Source: Acidobacteriota bacterium (GTDB taxonomy: Bacteria > Acidobacteriota > Thermoanaerobaculia > UBA5066). From it: a stretch of DNA of 64,000 nucleotides. Shown one piece after another: positions 11,204 to 18,513 of the stretch. The stretch is taken from positions 62,001 through 126,000 of the forward strand of contig JADJVE010000007.1 of the NCBI GenBank assembly GCA_016716715.1. The letters are read 5' to 3'. Within the stretch, counting starts at the first letter, position 1. Every line of letters begins with the position of its first letter. Under the pieces are notes generated by a model, which did no database searches, was not told where the DNA came from, and was given only the letters and a program-made list of their open reading frames with translations. The position numbers and the translations under genes are program-made.

Positions 11204-11209
11204 AGTCTA
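11204..11209 (-). promoter_or_regulatory. -10-like box TAGACT, leaderless start at 11197
   Basis: On the minus strand TAGACT is followed by six bases and then ATG, so a normal start site would fall on the A of the ATG. Confidence 0.55.
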
Positions 11210-11268
11210 GCCCGGGAGCCGGGACGGGCGGGGCGGCCATCCGCCCCGCCCGCCGGCCACTCGAGGCG

Positions 11269-13203
11269 TCAGTGCGCGGCGGCCCCTCTCCCCGTGATGT
11301 CGGGAGCCGTCGTGATCGCCTGGCCCGATTTCGGATAGCGCACGCTCGTGACGAGGTCCTGGATCTCCTTGGGCGGCGCGTCCGTCATCAGGGAGACGAC
11401 CCAGATCGTCAGGAATCCGAGCGGGATGCCGAACACCCCCGACGCGATCGTCGTCGTGCCGAACCAGGAGAGCCCGTAGAAGCGGCTGCCGACCATGTAG
11501 AAGACGGTCGTCAGGAACCCAACGAGCATTCCCGTCACGGCTCCGACCTTGTTCGCCCGCTTCCACCAGATGCCAAGGACGAGCGCCGGGAAGAAGGCGC
11601 CTGCCGCGAGGCTGAACGCCCAGGCGACCAGCTCCACGATGATCGCGAGCCGGAAGGTCGCGACGCTCGCCGCGATCAGGGCGGTGACGACGAGGAGGAC
11701 CTTCGTGATCATGAGCCTCTTCATGAGCGAGGCGTTGCGGTTGATGACGTTGTAGTAGAGGTCGTGCGAGATCGCGTTCGCGATCGTCAGGAGAAGGCCG
11801 TCGGCCGTGGACAACGCTGCGGCGAGGCCGCCCGCCATGACGAGGCCGGTGATCACGAACGGCAGGCCGGCGATCTCGGGCGTCGCGAGGACGACGAAGT
11901 CCGTGCTCTTGACGACGAAGTCCGCGAACTGGACGACCCCATCACCCGCCTTGTCGACGACGTCGAAGAGGCCCGCGGGCTTCCAGAGGTGGATCCACGC
12001 GGGCAGCTCGGTCATCTTCGACCCGACGAGCTTCGTGTACACGATGAACCGCGCGAACGCCGCGTACGCCGGAGCCGTGAAGTACAGGAGGAAGATGAAG
12101 AACAGGGACCAGCCCACCGACGTTCGCGCCTGGCGGACCGACGGGGTCGTGTAGTAGCGCGTCAGGATGTGGGGGAGCCCCGCCGTTCCGACCATGAGGC
12201 AGAACGTGAGCGCGAGGAAGTTCCACATGCCGACGCCCTTCGGCACGGTGAGGTAGTTCGCCTTGAGCGCGTCGTCGCTCGGACCCGACGCGGGCGCCTT
12301 CGCCTGGACCGCCGCGGCCTTCGCCTTCGCGACCAGCTTGTCTTTTTCCTCGACCGAGATGCCCGGGGCCTTGGACTTCGCCGTGGCGTCGTCGGCCTCG
12401 GCCTTCCAGAGAGCACGCGTGGCCTTCTCCTGCGGGTCGCGCGTGATCTCGACCGCTTTCACGCCGTTCGACTGGAGGAGGCGCCCGTACATGAGCTGGG
12501 GCACCGGGATGCCGAACGTCGTCCAGCAGAGGTAGACGACGGGGACGAGATACGACGTGATCAGGATGATGTACTGGGCCACCTGCGTCCACGTGACGGA
12601 CTTCATCCCGCCGAGGACCGAGCAGAAGAGGACGCCGATCAGCCCGACGAAGACGCCGATGTTGAAGTCGAGGCCGATGAACCGCGAGACGATGAGGCCG
12701 ACGCCCGTCACCTGCGCGATGAGGTAGGTGAAGGAGCACGTGATCGCGGCGACGACGCCGATGATCCGGGCCGCGTTTCCGCCGTAGCGCGCGCCGAGGA
12801 AGTCGGGGATCGTGTAGGCACCGAATTGCCTGAGGTAGGGTCCGAGAAGGACCGCCAGGAGAAGGTAGCCTCCGGTCCACCCCATGACGTAGGCGAGGCC
12901 CGCGTAGCCCTGGGCCGAGAGGGCGCCCGCCATCGAGATGAAGGACGCCGCGGACATCCAGTCCGAGCCGGTCGCCATGCCGTTGTAGATCGCAGGCACG
13001 TTGCGCCCGGCGACGTAGTACTGGTCGGCGTCGGACGTCCGGGTCACGATGCCGATGACGACGTAGATCCCCAGCGACAGGGCCATGAAGATCCAGCCGA
13101 TCCACTTGTTCGGCAGGCCGAAGAACTTCTCGGCGAGGCCGATGAGGACCGTGACCGCGAGGAACGCGACGGTGTAGTAGGTGAAAATCTTGCGCAGACT
13201 CAT
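11269..13203 (-). CDS. Sodium:solute symporter (VC_2705 subfamily), acetate/carboxylate permease-like
   Basis: A 644-residue inner-membrane symporter of the SSS family with about 13 transmembrane helices. Family signatures include DQYYVAGRNVPAIYNGMATGSDWMSAASF cut across two helices, YTIPDFLGARYGG and LAAALSTADGLLLTIANAISHD. The pairing with a DUF4212 small subunit directly upstream marks the VC_2705 subfamily rather than classical ActP with DUF485. An Ala/Lys-rich soluble insertion (about residues 295-360) is a local peculiarity. It likely takes up acetate or another short carboxylate with sodium and feeds acs, 2 kb away. The ATG lies two bases after the stop of the small subunit. Confidence 0.85.
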   Translation of the reverse strand: MSLRKIFTYYTVAFLAVTVLIGLAEKFFGLPNKWIGWIFMALSLGIYVVIGIVTRTSDADQYYVAGRNVPAIYNGMATGSDWMSAASFISMAGALSAQGYAGLAYVMGWTGGYLLLAVLLGPYLRQFGAYTIPDFLGARYGGNAARIIGVVAAITCSFTYLIAQVTGVGLIVSRFIGLDFNIGVFVGLIGVLFCSVLGGMKSVTWTQVAQYIILITSYLVPVVYLCWTTFGIPVPQLMYGRLLQSNGVKAVEITRDPQEKATRALWKAEADDATAKSKAPGISVEEKDKLVAKAKAAAVQAKAPASGPSDDALKANYLTVPKGVGMWNFLALTFCLMVGTAGLPHILTRYYTTPSVRQARTSVGWSLFFIFLLYFTAPAYAAFARFIVYTKLVGSKMTELPAWIHLWKPAGLFDVVDKAGDGVVQFADFVVKSTDFVVLATPEIAGLPFVITGLVMAGGLAAALSTADGLLLTIANAISHDLYYNVINRNASLMKRLMITKVLLVVTALIAASVATFRLAIIVELVAWAFSLAAGAFFPALVLGIWWKRANKVGAVTGMLVGFLTTVFYMVGSRFYGLSWFGTTTIASGVFGIPLGFLTIWVVSLMTDAPPKEIQDLVTSVRYPKSGQAITTAPDITGRGAAAH

Positions 13204-13205
13204 GG

Positions 13206-13478
13206 TTACTCGTCCCCCTCGCGGATTCCGAACTCGAGATCCTTGGCATTCATGAGCTTCGCGTACACGACGATCTCGACCACGAATATGGCGAGCGAGC
13301 CCTGGGCCGCCATGTAGTACCCGAGCGGGAAGCCCAGGAACGAGTACGCGTTGAGCGACCCGGCCCACAGGCTCGAGATCAAGAACGTCACCACGAACCA
13401 GATCGCCAGGAGCACGATGGTCAACCGCAGGTTGTATCGCCAGTACTCCGCGCGTTTTTCGTCGGTCATCTCGGACAT
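13206..13478 (-). CDS. DUF4212 sodium/substrate symporter small subunit
   Basis: A 90-residue protein with two membrane helices (LTIVLLAIWFVVTFLISSLWA and YYMAAQGSLAIFVVEIVVYAKLM) and the family pattern YWRYNLRLT near the N-terminus. DUF4212 proteins are the small partners of VC_2705-type sodium:solute symporters, and the large subunit follows after two bases. It begins the symporter unit; the promoter probably lies in the 290-base gap upstream. Confidence 0.85.
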   Translation of the reverse strand: MSEMTDEKRAEYWRYNLRLTIVLLAIWFVVTFLISSLWAGSLNAYSFLGFPLGYYMAAQGSLAIFVVEIVVYAKLMNAKDLEFGIREGDE

Positions 13479-13689
13479 GAGATTTCCCCTCCCTCGGTCA
13501 GCCGGATCCGGATGGCGTCCATCATCAAACGTCCTCCTTGTTTCTGAAGCAGACGGAACCGTGAAGTGGCAAGAAACGCCGCGAGCGGCTGCTCGCGTCG
13601 TCTGGCGTCAATGGCTGCAACGATCGACCCGAGGTGCTCAACGAACTCCCTCCGGACGTCCCGACGTAGTGGATGAACTCGCGTAGCCT

Positions 13690-13713
13690 TTGACATGTCG
13701 TTTCCAATGTCAA
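13690..13713. promoter_or_regulatory. Candidate operator, inverted repeat TTGACAT-N10-ATGTCAA
   Basis: A perfect 7-bp inverted repeat (13690-13696 and 13707-13713) with a 10-base spacer lies between the symporter unit and the divergently spaced exonuclease end. Each half also looks like a -35 TTGACA. It could be an operator or part of the promoter of the DUF4212/symporter genes. The rest of the 13479-13769 gap shows nothing I can interpret. Confidence 0.35.
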
Positions 13714-13769
13714 GGGCATTCTCCCGGCCACGGTGCCGCGGGTTAACGCGGCGCGCGATCGGCGAGTTC

Positions 13770-14381
13770 CTAGAGAAGAGTCCGGAGCGTGCGCGCTCCG
13801 AGCTTCGTGACGAGCAGAAGGAAGAGCTCGGCCGTCGCGACCGCATCCGTCAGGGCGTCGTGCGACGGGTACTCGGGGAGGCCGAGGTCCCGGCGCGCGG
13901 CGGCGAGATTGAACGAAGGTTCCCGAACTTTCGACGCGAGGCGCTCGACGTCGGCGAGCCTCTCGAGAAGACGCGCCGTGTCGACCACTCTCGGAGCCGG
14001 CCACGGCCGCCCCGCGATCGTGTACGCCGCCTTGAGGAACGCGACGTCCACCGCCGCGAAGTGCACGAGGAGCACGCCTTCCCGGAGACGCACGTCCACT
14101 TCTCCGAGGACGTCGTGAAGGGAGGGGGCGTCGTGAAGATCCGCAGGGATGAGGTTGTGCGCCTGCAGTGCGCGGGAGTCGGAGACGTGGGCGGTGGAAG
14201 GCCGGACGAAGCTCGAGTAGGTCTCGGAGAGGCGGATCGTGCCTTCCCGGATCGGGACCATCCCGACGGCGAGGATCGGGTCGCGCTGGGTCGCGAGGCC
14301 GCCGGTCTCGAGGTCGAGGGACCAGAAGAGGATGTCCGAGTAGGCGGGCGAGGGGCCGAAGAACCGCCCGAAGACGCTCAT
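13770..14381 (-). CDS. DnaQ-like 3'-5' exonuclease
   Basis: A 203-residue DEDDh-type exonuclease. The first acidic motif is in WSLDLETGG, the second region in LLVHFAAVDVAFLKAAY, and the last in PSHDALTDAVATAEL (His and Asp). It resembles the DNA polymerase III epsilon proofreading fold but is a stand-alone protein, so a role in trimming nucleic acid is inferred. The ATG overlaps the stop of the upstream DUF294 gene (ATGA). The trio of CBS/DUF294, exonuclease and sodium symporter genes recurs, as far as I recall, beside carboxylate symporters of other bacteria. Confidence 0.85.
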   Translation of the reverse strand: MSVFGRFFGPSPAYSDILFWSLDLETGGLATQRDPILAVGMVPIREGTIRLSETYSSFVRPSTAHVSDSRALQAHNLIPADLHDAPSLHDVLGEVDVRLREGVLLVHFAAVDVAFLKAAYTIAGRPWPAPRVVDTARLLERLADVERLASKVREPSFNLAAARRDLGLPEYPSHDALTDAVATAELFLLLVTKLGARTLRTLL

Positions 14382-16213
14382 GCGAACGAGACGTGATATC
14401 GCTGGCCGGCGTCCTGCTGAGCGTCCCGGATGGCGAGGAAGACTTCCTTTAGGTGTCGGCGTTCGACGGCCGAGAGCGAGTCCAGCGCGATCGAATTCAA
14501 GGGTGTCCCTCCGGACGCGACCGCCCGAAGCTGCTCGCGGAGCCGCAGACCCAGGAGGAACGGAAATGCCTGGGAAAGAGTCGCCGCAGCCTCCTGGGGC
14601 AGGAGGCCCGTCTCCGCCGCGGCGGCGAGCCTCTCTAGCGTGTTCGTCGCGGTGGCCCCCGCATCGAGCCCGTAGACGCGGGCCAGGCCCACGATCGGCG
14701 CGATGCCCGACTTCTTCAGGTCGAGGCGTCCCGCCTCGTCGCGCAGGGTGCGGAACGGGCCCAGCTGCGGCCGGAACCTGAGGGCGGCGCCCGCCATGCG
14801 CGAGAGGAACGGCGCGTTCGAGCTCGCCTGCGTGATGAGGCGCGAGATCGGCGAGAGGTCGAGGGAGCCCCCGGCTCTCCGGAAGTCGAAGAAGATCGCG
14901 GCCTTCAGGATCGCCTCGGCCTCGGGCACCTCGAGCCAGCTCCGGAAACGCGAAACCCAGTCGGCCAGCGGGCCACGCCAGACGGTCGCCATGTAGCCGC
15001 CGGCACAGGGCGGAAAGCCTGACGCGACGAGGTCGGAGACGACGCTGGCCGCGAACTTGGCGAACCAGGCGCCGGCGCTTTCGTCCGCCCCGTCGGCCCA
15101 GATGAGGGCATTGTCCTGATCCGTGAGAAGAGCTTGCTCGAAGCGCCCCTCGGAACCGAAGACGATCCAGGCCCACGAGGCGGGCGCGGGGCCGAGATCG
15201 GCCTCGGCGAAAGCGAGGAGCCTCTTCACGAGAGCGTCGTTGAGATAGGAAACCAGACGGGCGATCTGGGTCGGGGGCAGGCCCCCGGCAGAGAGGCCGG
15301 CGACCATGCGCGCAAGATCGGCGCCGTAGCCCGGAAGTCCGTCGCGGTCGCGGATGGACTCCACGCGTTTCAACAGCTGGAGTGGGCCGAACGTCTGTTC
15401 CTTGAGCAGATCCGTGCCTGTGATGATTCCCATGACGCGCCCGTCCTTCGTGACGGGCAGGTGGTGGATTCCTGCGCCCACCATCGCATGCCAGGCGCCG
15501 TAGATCGGCGTGTCCGACGGAACCGTGGTCAGGTGAAACGTCGCGATGGACGCCACGGGCGTGTCGGGGCCGAGCCCCTTGGCGAGGACCCGGTTCCGGA
15601 GGTCCCGGTCCGTCACGATCCCGGGCGGATCCGACGCGACGAGGACGGAAGACACCCGGCTCGCCTCCATCGCCCGCGCCGCGTCGCCCGCGGTCGCGGT
15701 GACCGGCACCGTCACGAGCGGACGGCGAACGAGCGAGCCGACGGTCGCATACACGTCGAGGCTGAACGTCGCGTCGCCGGGGAACGCGGTCGCGGTGCGG
15801 AGCCTCGTGGCGAGCCCTTCCGTGAAGAACCGGGCGAACCCGGGCTCGGAGAGGAGGCTCCGGAACACCTTTTCGGGAATGCGGTACGCGAGGAGGTCGT
15901 CGGCCACGACGACGTCGAACGCCACGCTTCCGGTGAGGAGCGAGGCGAACCCGAAGAGATCGCCTTCCTCAAGGTGGTCGGCGACCGTTCCTCCCTTTTC
16001 GAGGCGTACCGTGCCCTTGCGGATGAGCCAGAGATGGACGCTCGGACGACCGAGCTGGGACAGGACGCGGGTTCCCGAAGGAAAGTAGCCGACGTCGAGG
16101 GAGCGGGCCGCCATCTCGAAGCTGTCGACGTCCAGCGAGTCGAACGGCGGAACGCTCCGCAGGAAGCCCCGGGGATCGAGCGGGGGAGTCCCCGGAACGC
16201 TCGCCGAGGCCAT
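14378..16213 (-). CDS. Cyclic-nucleotide-binding/CBS/DUF294 nucleotidyltransferase-like protein
   Basis: A 611-residue cytoplasmic protein. Residues 20-135 are a cNMP-binding-like domain (LIRKGTVRLEKGG, EEGDLFGFASLL). Residues about 160-285 hold two CBS motifs (PGIVTDRDLRNRVL, MGIITGTDLL). The remainder is DUF294 with the nucleotidyltransferase signature FGSEGR and DQDNALIW, then the helical DUF294 C-terminal part. Such proteins are thought to be GlnD-like signal transferases; substrate and target are unknown. It overlaps the exonuclease downstream and the hypothetical gene upstream by ATGA, so all three are one unit. Regulation of carboxylate use is a guess from context. Confidence 0.85.
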   Translation of the reverse strand: MASASVPGTPPLDPRGFLRSVPPFDSLDVDSFEMAARSLDVGYFPSGTRVLSQLGRPSVHLWLIRKGTVRLEKGGTVADHLEEGDLFGFASLLTGSVAFDVVVADDLLAYRIPEKVFRSLLSEPGFARFFTEGLATRLRTATAFPGDATFSLDVYATVGSLVRRPLVTVPVTATAGDAARAMEASRVSSVLVASDPPGIVTDRDLRNRVLAKGLGPDTPVASIATFHLTTVPSDTPIYGAWHAMVGAGIHHLPVTKDGRVMGIITGTDLLKEQTFGPLQLLKRVESIRDRDGLPGYGADLARMVAGLSAGGLPPTQIARLVSYLNDALVKRLLAFAEADLGPAPASWAWIVFGSEGRFEQALLTDQDNALIWADGADESAGAWFAKFAASVVSDLVASGFPPCAGGYMATVWRGPLADWVSRFRSWLEVPEAEAILKAAIFFDFRRAGGSLDLSPISRLITQASSNAPFLSRMAGAALRFRPQLGPFRTLRDEAGRLDLKKSGIAPIVGLARVYGLDAGATATNTLERLAAAAETGLLPQEAAATLSQAFPFLLGLRLREQLRAVASGGTPLNSIALDSLSAVERRHLKEVFLAIRDAQQDAGQRYHVSFA

Positions 16214-16569
16214 CAGCCCTTCGGGATGCCGAGCTTTTCGAGATTCGCCTTCACGTCGTCCACGGAAGTAGCTGTCTTCAGGTAGTCGACGACGGCGTCG
16301 ACGGGAGTCGGCTTCGGGCCCTCGGTATTCATGCCCGGCAGCGAGGCGATGAACTTCTTGCCGGCCTCGCTCTTCTGGTCGAAACGGAAAAGCTCGGGGC
16401 CGGGAACGAGCCCGCCGAGCTTCAGCGTCGAGATCGTGAGCCAGAGAGGGTCGGTCGCGTGCTGATTCGTGGAGATCTCGCCGTGAATCAGGATGCGCTC
16501 ACCGCTCTCGAGCTTCATGTGACAGCGGGGCCCCATGGCATCCTTCTTGTAGCTGACGATGTGCCCCAT
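16213..16569 (-). CDS. Hypothetical protein, 118 aa
   Basis: The start at ATG 16569 has a good Shine-Dalgarno (AAAGGAG) and removes an unlikely arginine-rich extension. The protein is soluble, without signal peptide or cofactor motif: MGHIVSYKKDAMGPRCHMKL, then ERILIHGEISTNQHATDPLWL and a helical C-terminus ending LEKLGIPKG. I recognise no family. Its stop overlaps the ATG of the DUF294 gene, so it is the leading gene of that operon. Confidence 0.65.
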   Translation of the reverse strand: MGHIVSYKKDAMGPRCHMKLESGERILIHGEISTNQHATDPLWLTISTLKLGGLVPGPELFRFDQKSEAGKKFIASLPGMNTEGPKPTPVDAVVDYLKTATSVDDVKANLEKLGIPKG

Positions 16570-16713
16570 GGCGCGTCTCCTTTCTCCAGGCCCATTCACC
16601 AGAGCAGGCGTCAACGAACTCTCGGCGCAGAATACGCCGGTTCCGGAGCCGGACGCGTTCCCGTGGCGAACGGGGGCCCGAAGTCTCACCCCCGAATTGA
16701 TGCAACCGAATCA

Positions 16714-16729
16714 TGGCCCGGCGGATGCA
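16714..16729 (+). promoter_or_regulatory. Possible sigma-54 promoter for the MFS symporter
   Basis: TGGCCCGGCGGATGCA keeps the GG and GC of the -24/-12 consensus at the right spacing, with two mismatches. It lies 81 bases before the MFS start codon in the 240-base gap between divergent genes. No activator gene is visible nearby. Confidence 0.3.
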
Positions 16730-16809
16730 CGAGCCTTAAGTTGAAATGCTTCTTGATTTAAGCTGAGGGAAGGGCGCACAGCCGCTTGGCTGGCGGATGG
16801 AGGACAAGA

Positions 16810-18426
16810 ATGAGCACAGCGGCACCCGCGGAATCAGGCAACAGGGTCATCACGTCCGCCGAGGAGAGGCGCGTCATCGTCGCGTCGTCGGTCGGCACGG
16901 TCTTCGAGTGGTACGACTTCTACCTCTACGCCACTCTCGCCCCGTTCTTCGCGAGCCTCTTCTTCCCGAAGGGAAACGAAACGGCGGCCCTCCTCTCGGC
17001 CTTCGTCACGTACGCGGCGGGATTCCTCGTCCGTCCGTTCGGCGCCCTCATCTTCGGGCGCGTCGGCGACCTCGTCGGCCGCAAGTACACGTTCCTCGTG
17101 ACGATCGCGGTGATGGGCGGCGCGACCGCGGCCGTCGGGTTCCTGCCGACGTTCGCGACCATCGGATGGTGGGCGCCCGCGATGCTCGTGACCCTCCGCC
17201 TCCTGCAGGGCCTCGCCCTCGGCGGCGAGTATGGCGGCGCGGCGACGTACGTTGCCGAGCACGCTCCTGACCACCGGCGCGGCTACGCGACGAGCTGGAT
17301 CCAGACGACGGCGACCGTCGGGTTCTTCATGGCCCTCCTCGTCATCTACGCCTGCCGGGCGTGGATTCCGGCCGCGGACTTCGCGAACTGGGGATGGCGC
17401 ATCCCGTTCGTCCTCTCGCTGGTGCTCCTCGCGATCTCCATCTACATCCGGCTCAAGCTGCAGGAGTCGCCGATCTTCCAGCGCCTCAAGGCGCAGGGGA
17501 AGCGCTCCAAGTCGCCCATCAAGGACAGCTTCTTCAAGTACCCGAACAACAAGTACGCGGCGCTCGCCCTCTTCGGCGCCACCGCGGGCCAGGGCGTCGT
17601 CTGGTACACGGGCCAGTTCTACGCGCTCTTCTTCCTCACGATCACGCTGAAGATGGACTGGCAGACGGCGTACACCCTGATCGCCCTGTCCCTGCTCCTC
17701 GGGACGGGGTTCTTCATCGTGTTCGGAGCGCTCTCGGACAAGATCGGCCGCCTGAAGATCATTCTCTTCGGCTGCCTGATCGCGGCCCTCACGTACATTC
17801 CTCTCTTCAAGGCCCTCACGCACTACGGGAACCCGTCCCTCGAGAAGTACCAGGATTCGGTTCCCGTCTCGATCGCGGGCACGAATTGCCAGATGCACAT
17901 CTTCGTGACGCCGTTCACGAAGTTCTCTCCGTGCGACAAGGCCCAGGACTTCATCGCGAAGCAGGGACTGTCGTTCACGACGCTCCCGCCGCAGGGTGAC
18001 GACGTCGTCATCAAGATCGGCAGCGTCGAGATCAAGGGCTACGACGAGGCGAAGCTCAAGGAAGCCATGAAGACGACGGGCTATCCGAGCCCGGCGTTCA
18101 AGAAGGCCGAGATGAACTTCGGGATGGTTCTCCTGATCCTCTTCATCATGGTCATCTACGTGACGATGGTCTACGGGCCGATCGCGGCCTTCCTCGTCGA
18201 GCTGTTCCCGGCGAACATCCGGTACACGTCGATGTCTCTCCCGTACCACATCGGCAACGGCTGGTTCGGCGGCATGCTTCCCCTCATCGCCACGGCGTGG
18301 GTCGCCGCGTCGGGCAACATCTACCAGGGCCTCTGGTACCCGATCATCGTCGCCATGATCACGGTCGTGATCGGCGGTCTGTTCCTGCGCGAGACGAAGG
18401 ACGTCAAGATCCACGAAGAAGTCTGA
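16810..18426 (+). CDS. MFS metabolite:H+ symporter with a soluble periplasmic insertion
   Basis: A 538-residue transporter of the MHS (ProP/KgtP/ShiA) family. The signatures are GTVFEWYDFYLYATLAPFF, GRVGDLVGRKYTFL and LQGLALGGEYGGAATYVAEHAP. The start at ATG 16810 has GGAGGA just upstream. It is about 95 residues longer than usual because residues 338-435 form a soluble insertion between helices 8 and 9, with two cysteines (360 and 375) that could form a disulfide in the periplasm. The substrate is probably a dicarboxylate, aromatic acid or betaine-like compound; it cannot be fixed from sequence. A terminator follows. Confidence 0.85.
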   Translation: MSTAAPAESGNRVITSAEERRVIVASSVGTVFEWYDFYLYATLAPFFASLFFPKGNETAALLSAFVTYAAGFLVRPFGALIFGRVGDLVGRKYTFLVTIAVMGGATAAVGFLPTFATIGWWAPAMLVTLRLLQGLALGGEYGGAATYVAEHAPDHRRGYATSWIQTTATVGFFMALLVIYACRAWIPAADFANWGWRIPFVLSLVLLAISIYIRLKLQESPIFQRLKAQGKRSKSPIKDSFFKYPNNKYAALALFGATAGQGVVWYTGQFYALFFLTITLKMDWQTAYTLIALSLLLGTGFFIVFGALSDKIGRLKIILFGCLIAALTYIPLFKALTHYGNPSLEKYQDSVPVSIAGTNCQMHIFVTPFTKFSPCDKAQDFIAKQGLSFTTLPPQGDDVVIKIGSVEIKGYDEAKLKEAMKTTGYPSPAFKKAEMNFGMVLLILFIMVIYVTMVYGPIAAFLVELFPANIRYTSMSLPYHIGNGWFGGMLPLIATAWVAASGNIYQGLWYPIIVAMITVVIGGLFLRETKDVKIHEEV

Positions 18427-18451
18427 CCGAAGAATTCCTTTGAAGGTTCAT

Positions 18452-18484
18452 GGGCCGGGCGGCACGTCGCGCCCGGCCCTTTTT
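18452..18484 (+). terminator. Intrinsic terminator of the MFS gene
   Basis: A perfect 10-bp stem GGGCCGGGCG / CGCCCGGCCC followed by TTTTT. The left arm of motif pair B ends two bases upstream. Confidence 0.9.
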
Positions 18485-18501
18485 ATTCGCGGGCCTCCCG
18501 T

Positions 18502-18507
18502 TAAACT
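18502..18507 (+). promoter_or_regulatory. -10-like box TAAACT, leaderless nhaA
   Basis: TAAACT ends exactly six bases before the GTG at 18514, placing the expected transcript start on the start codon. It lies just after the MFS terminator, so it is a likely independent promoter. Confidence 0.55.
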
Positions 18508-18513
18508 CCGACC

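Noticed and set aside
13466..13696. A small minus-strand open frame (about 76 residues from ATG 13696) before the DUF4212 gene
   Set aside because: It runs through the ribosome binding site and start of the DUF4212 gene, has no recognisable domain, and begins inside the inverted repeat. It looks like non-coding GC-rich sequence.
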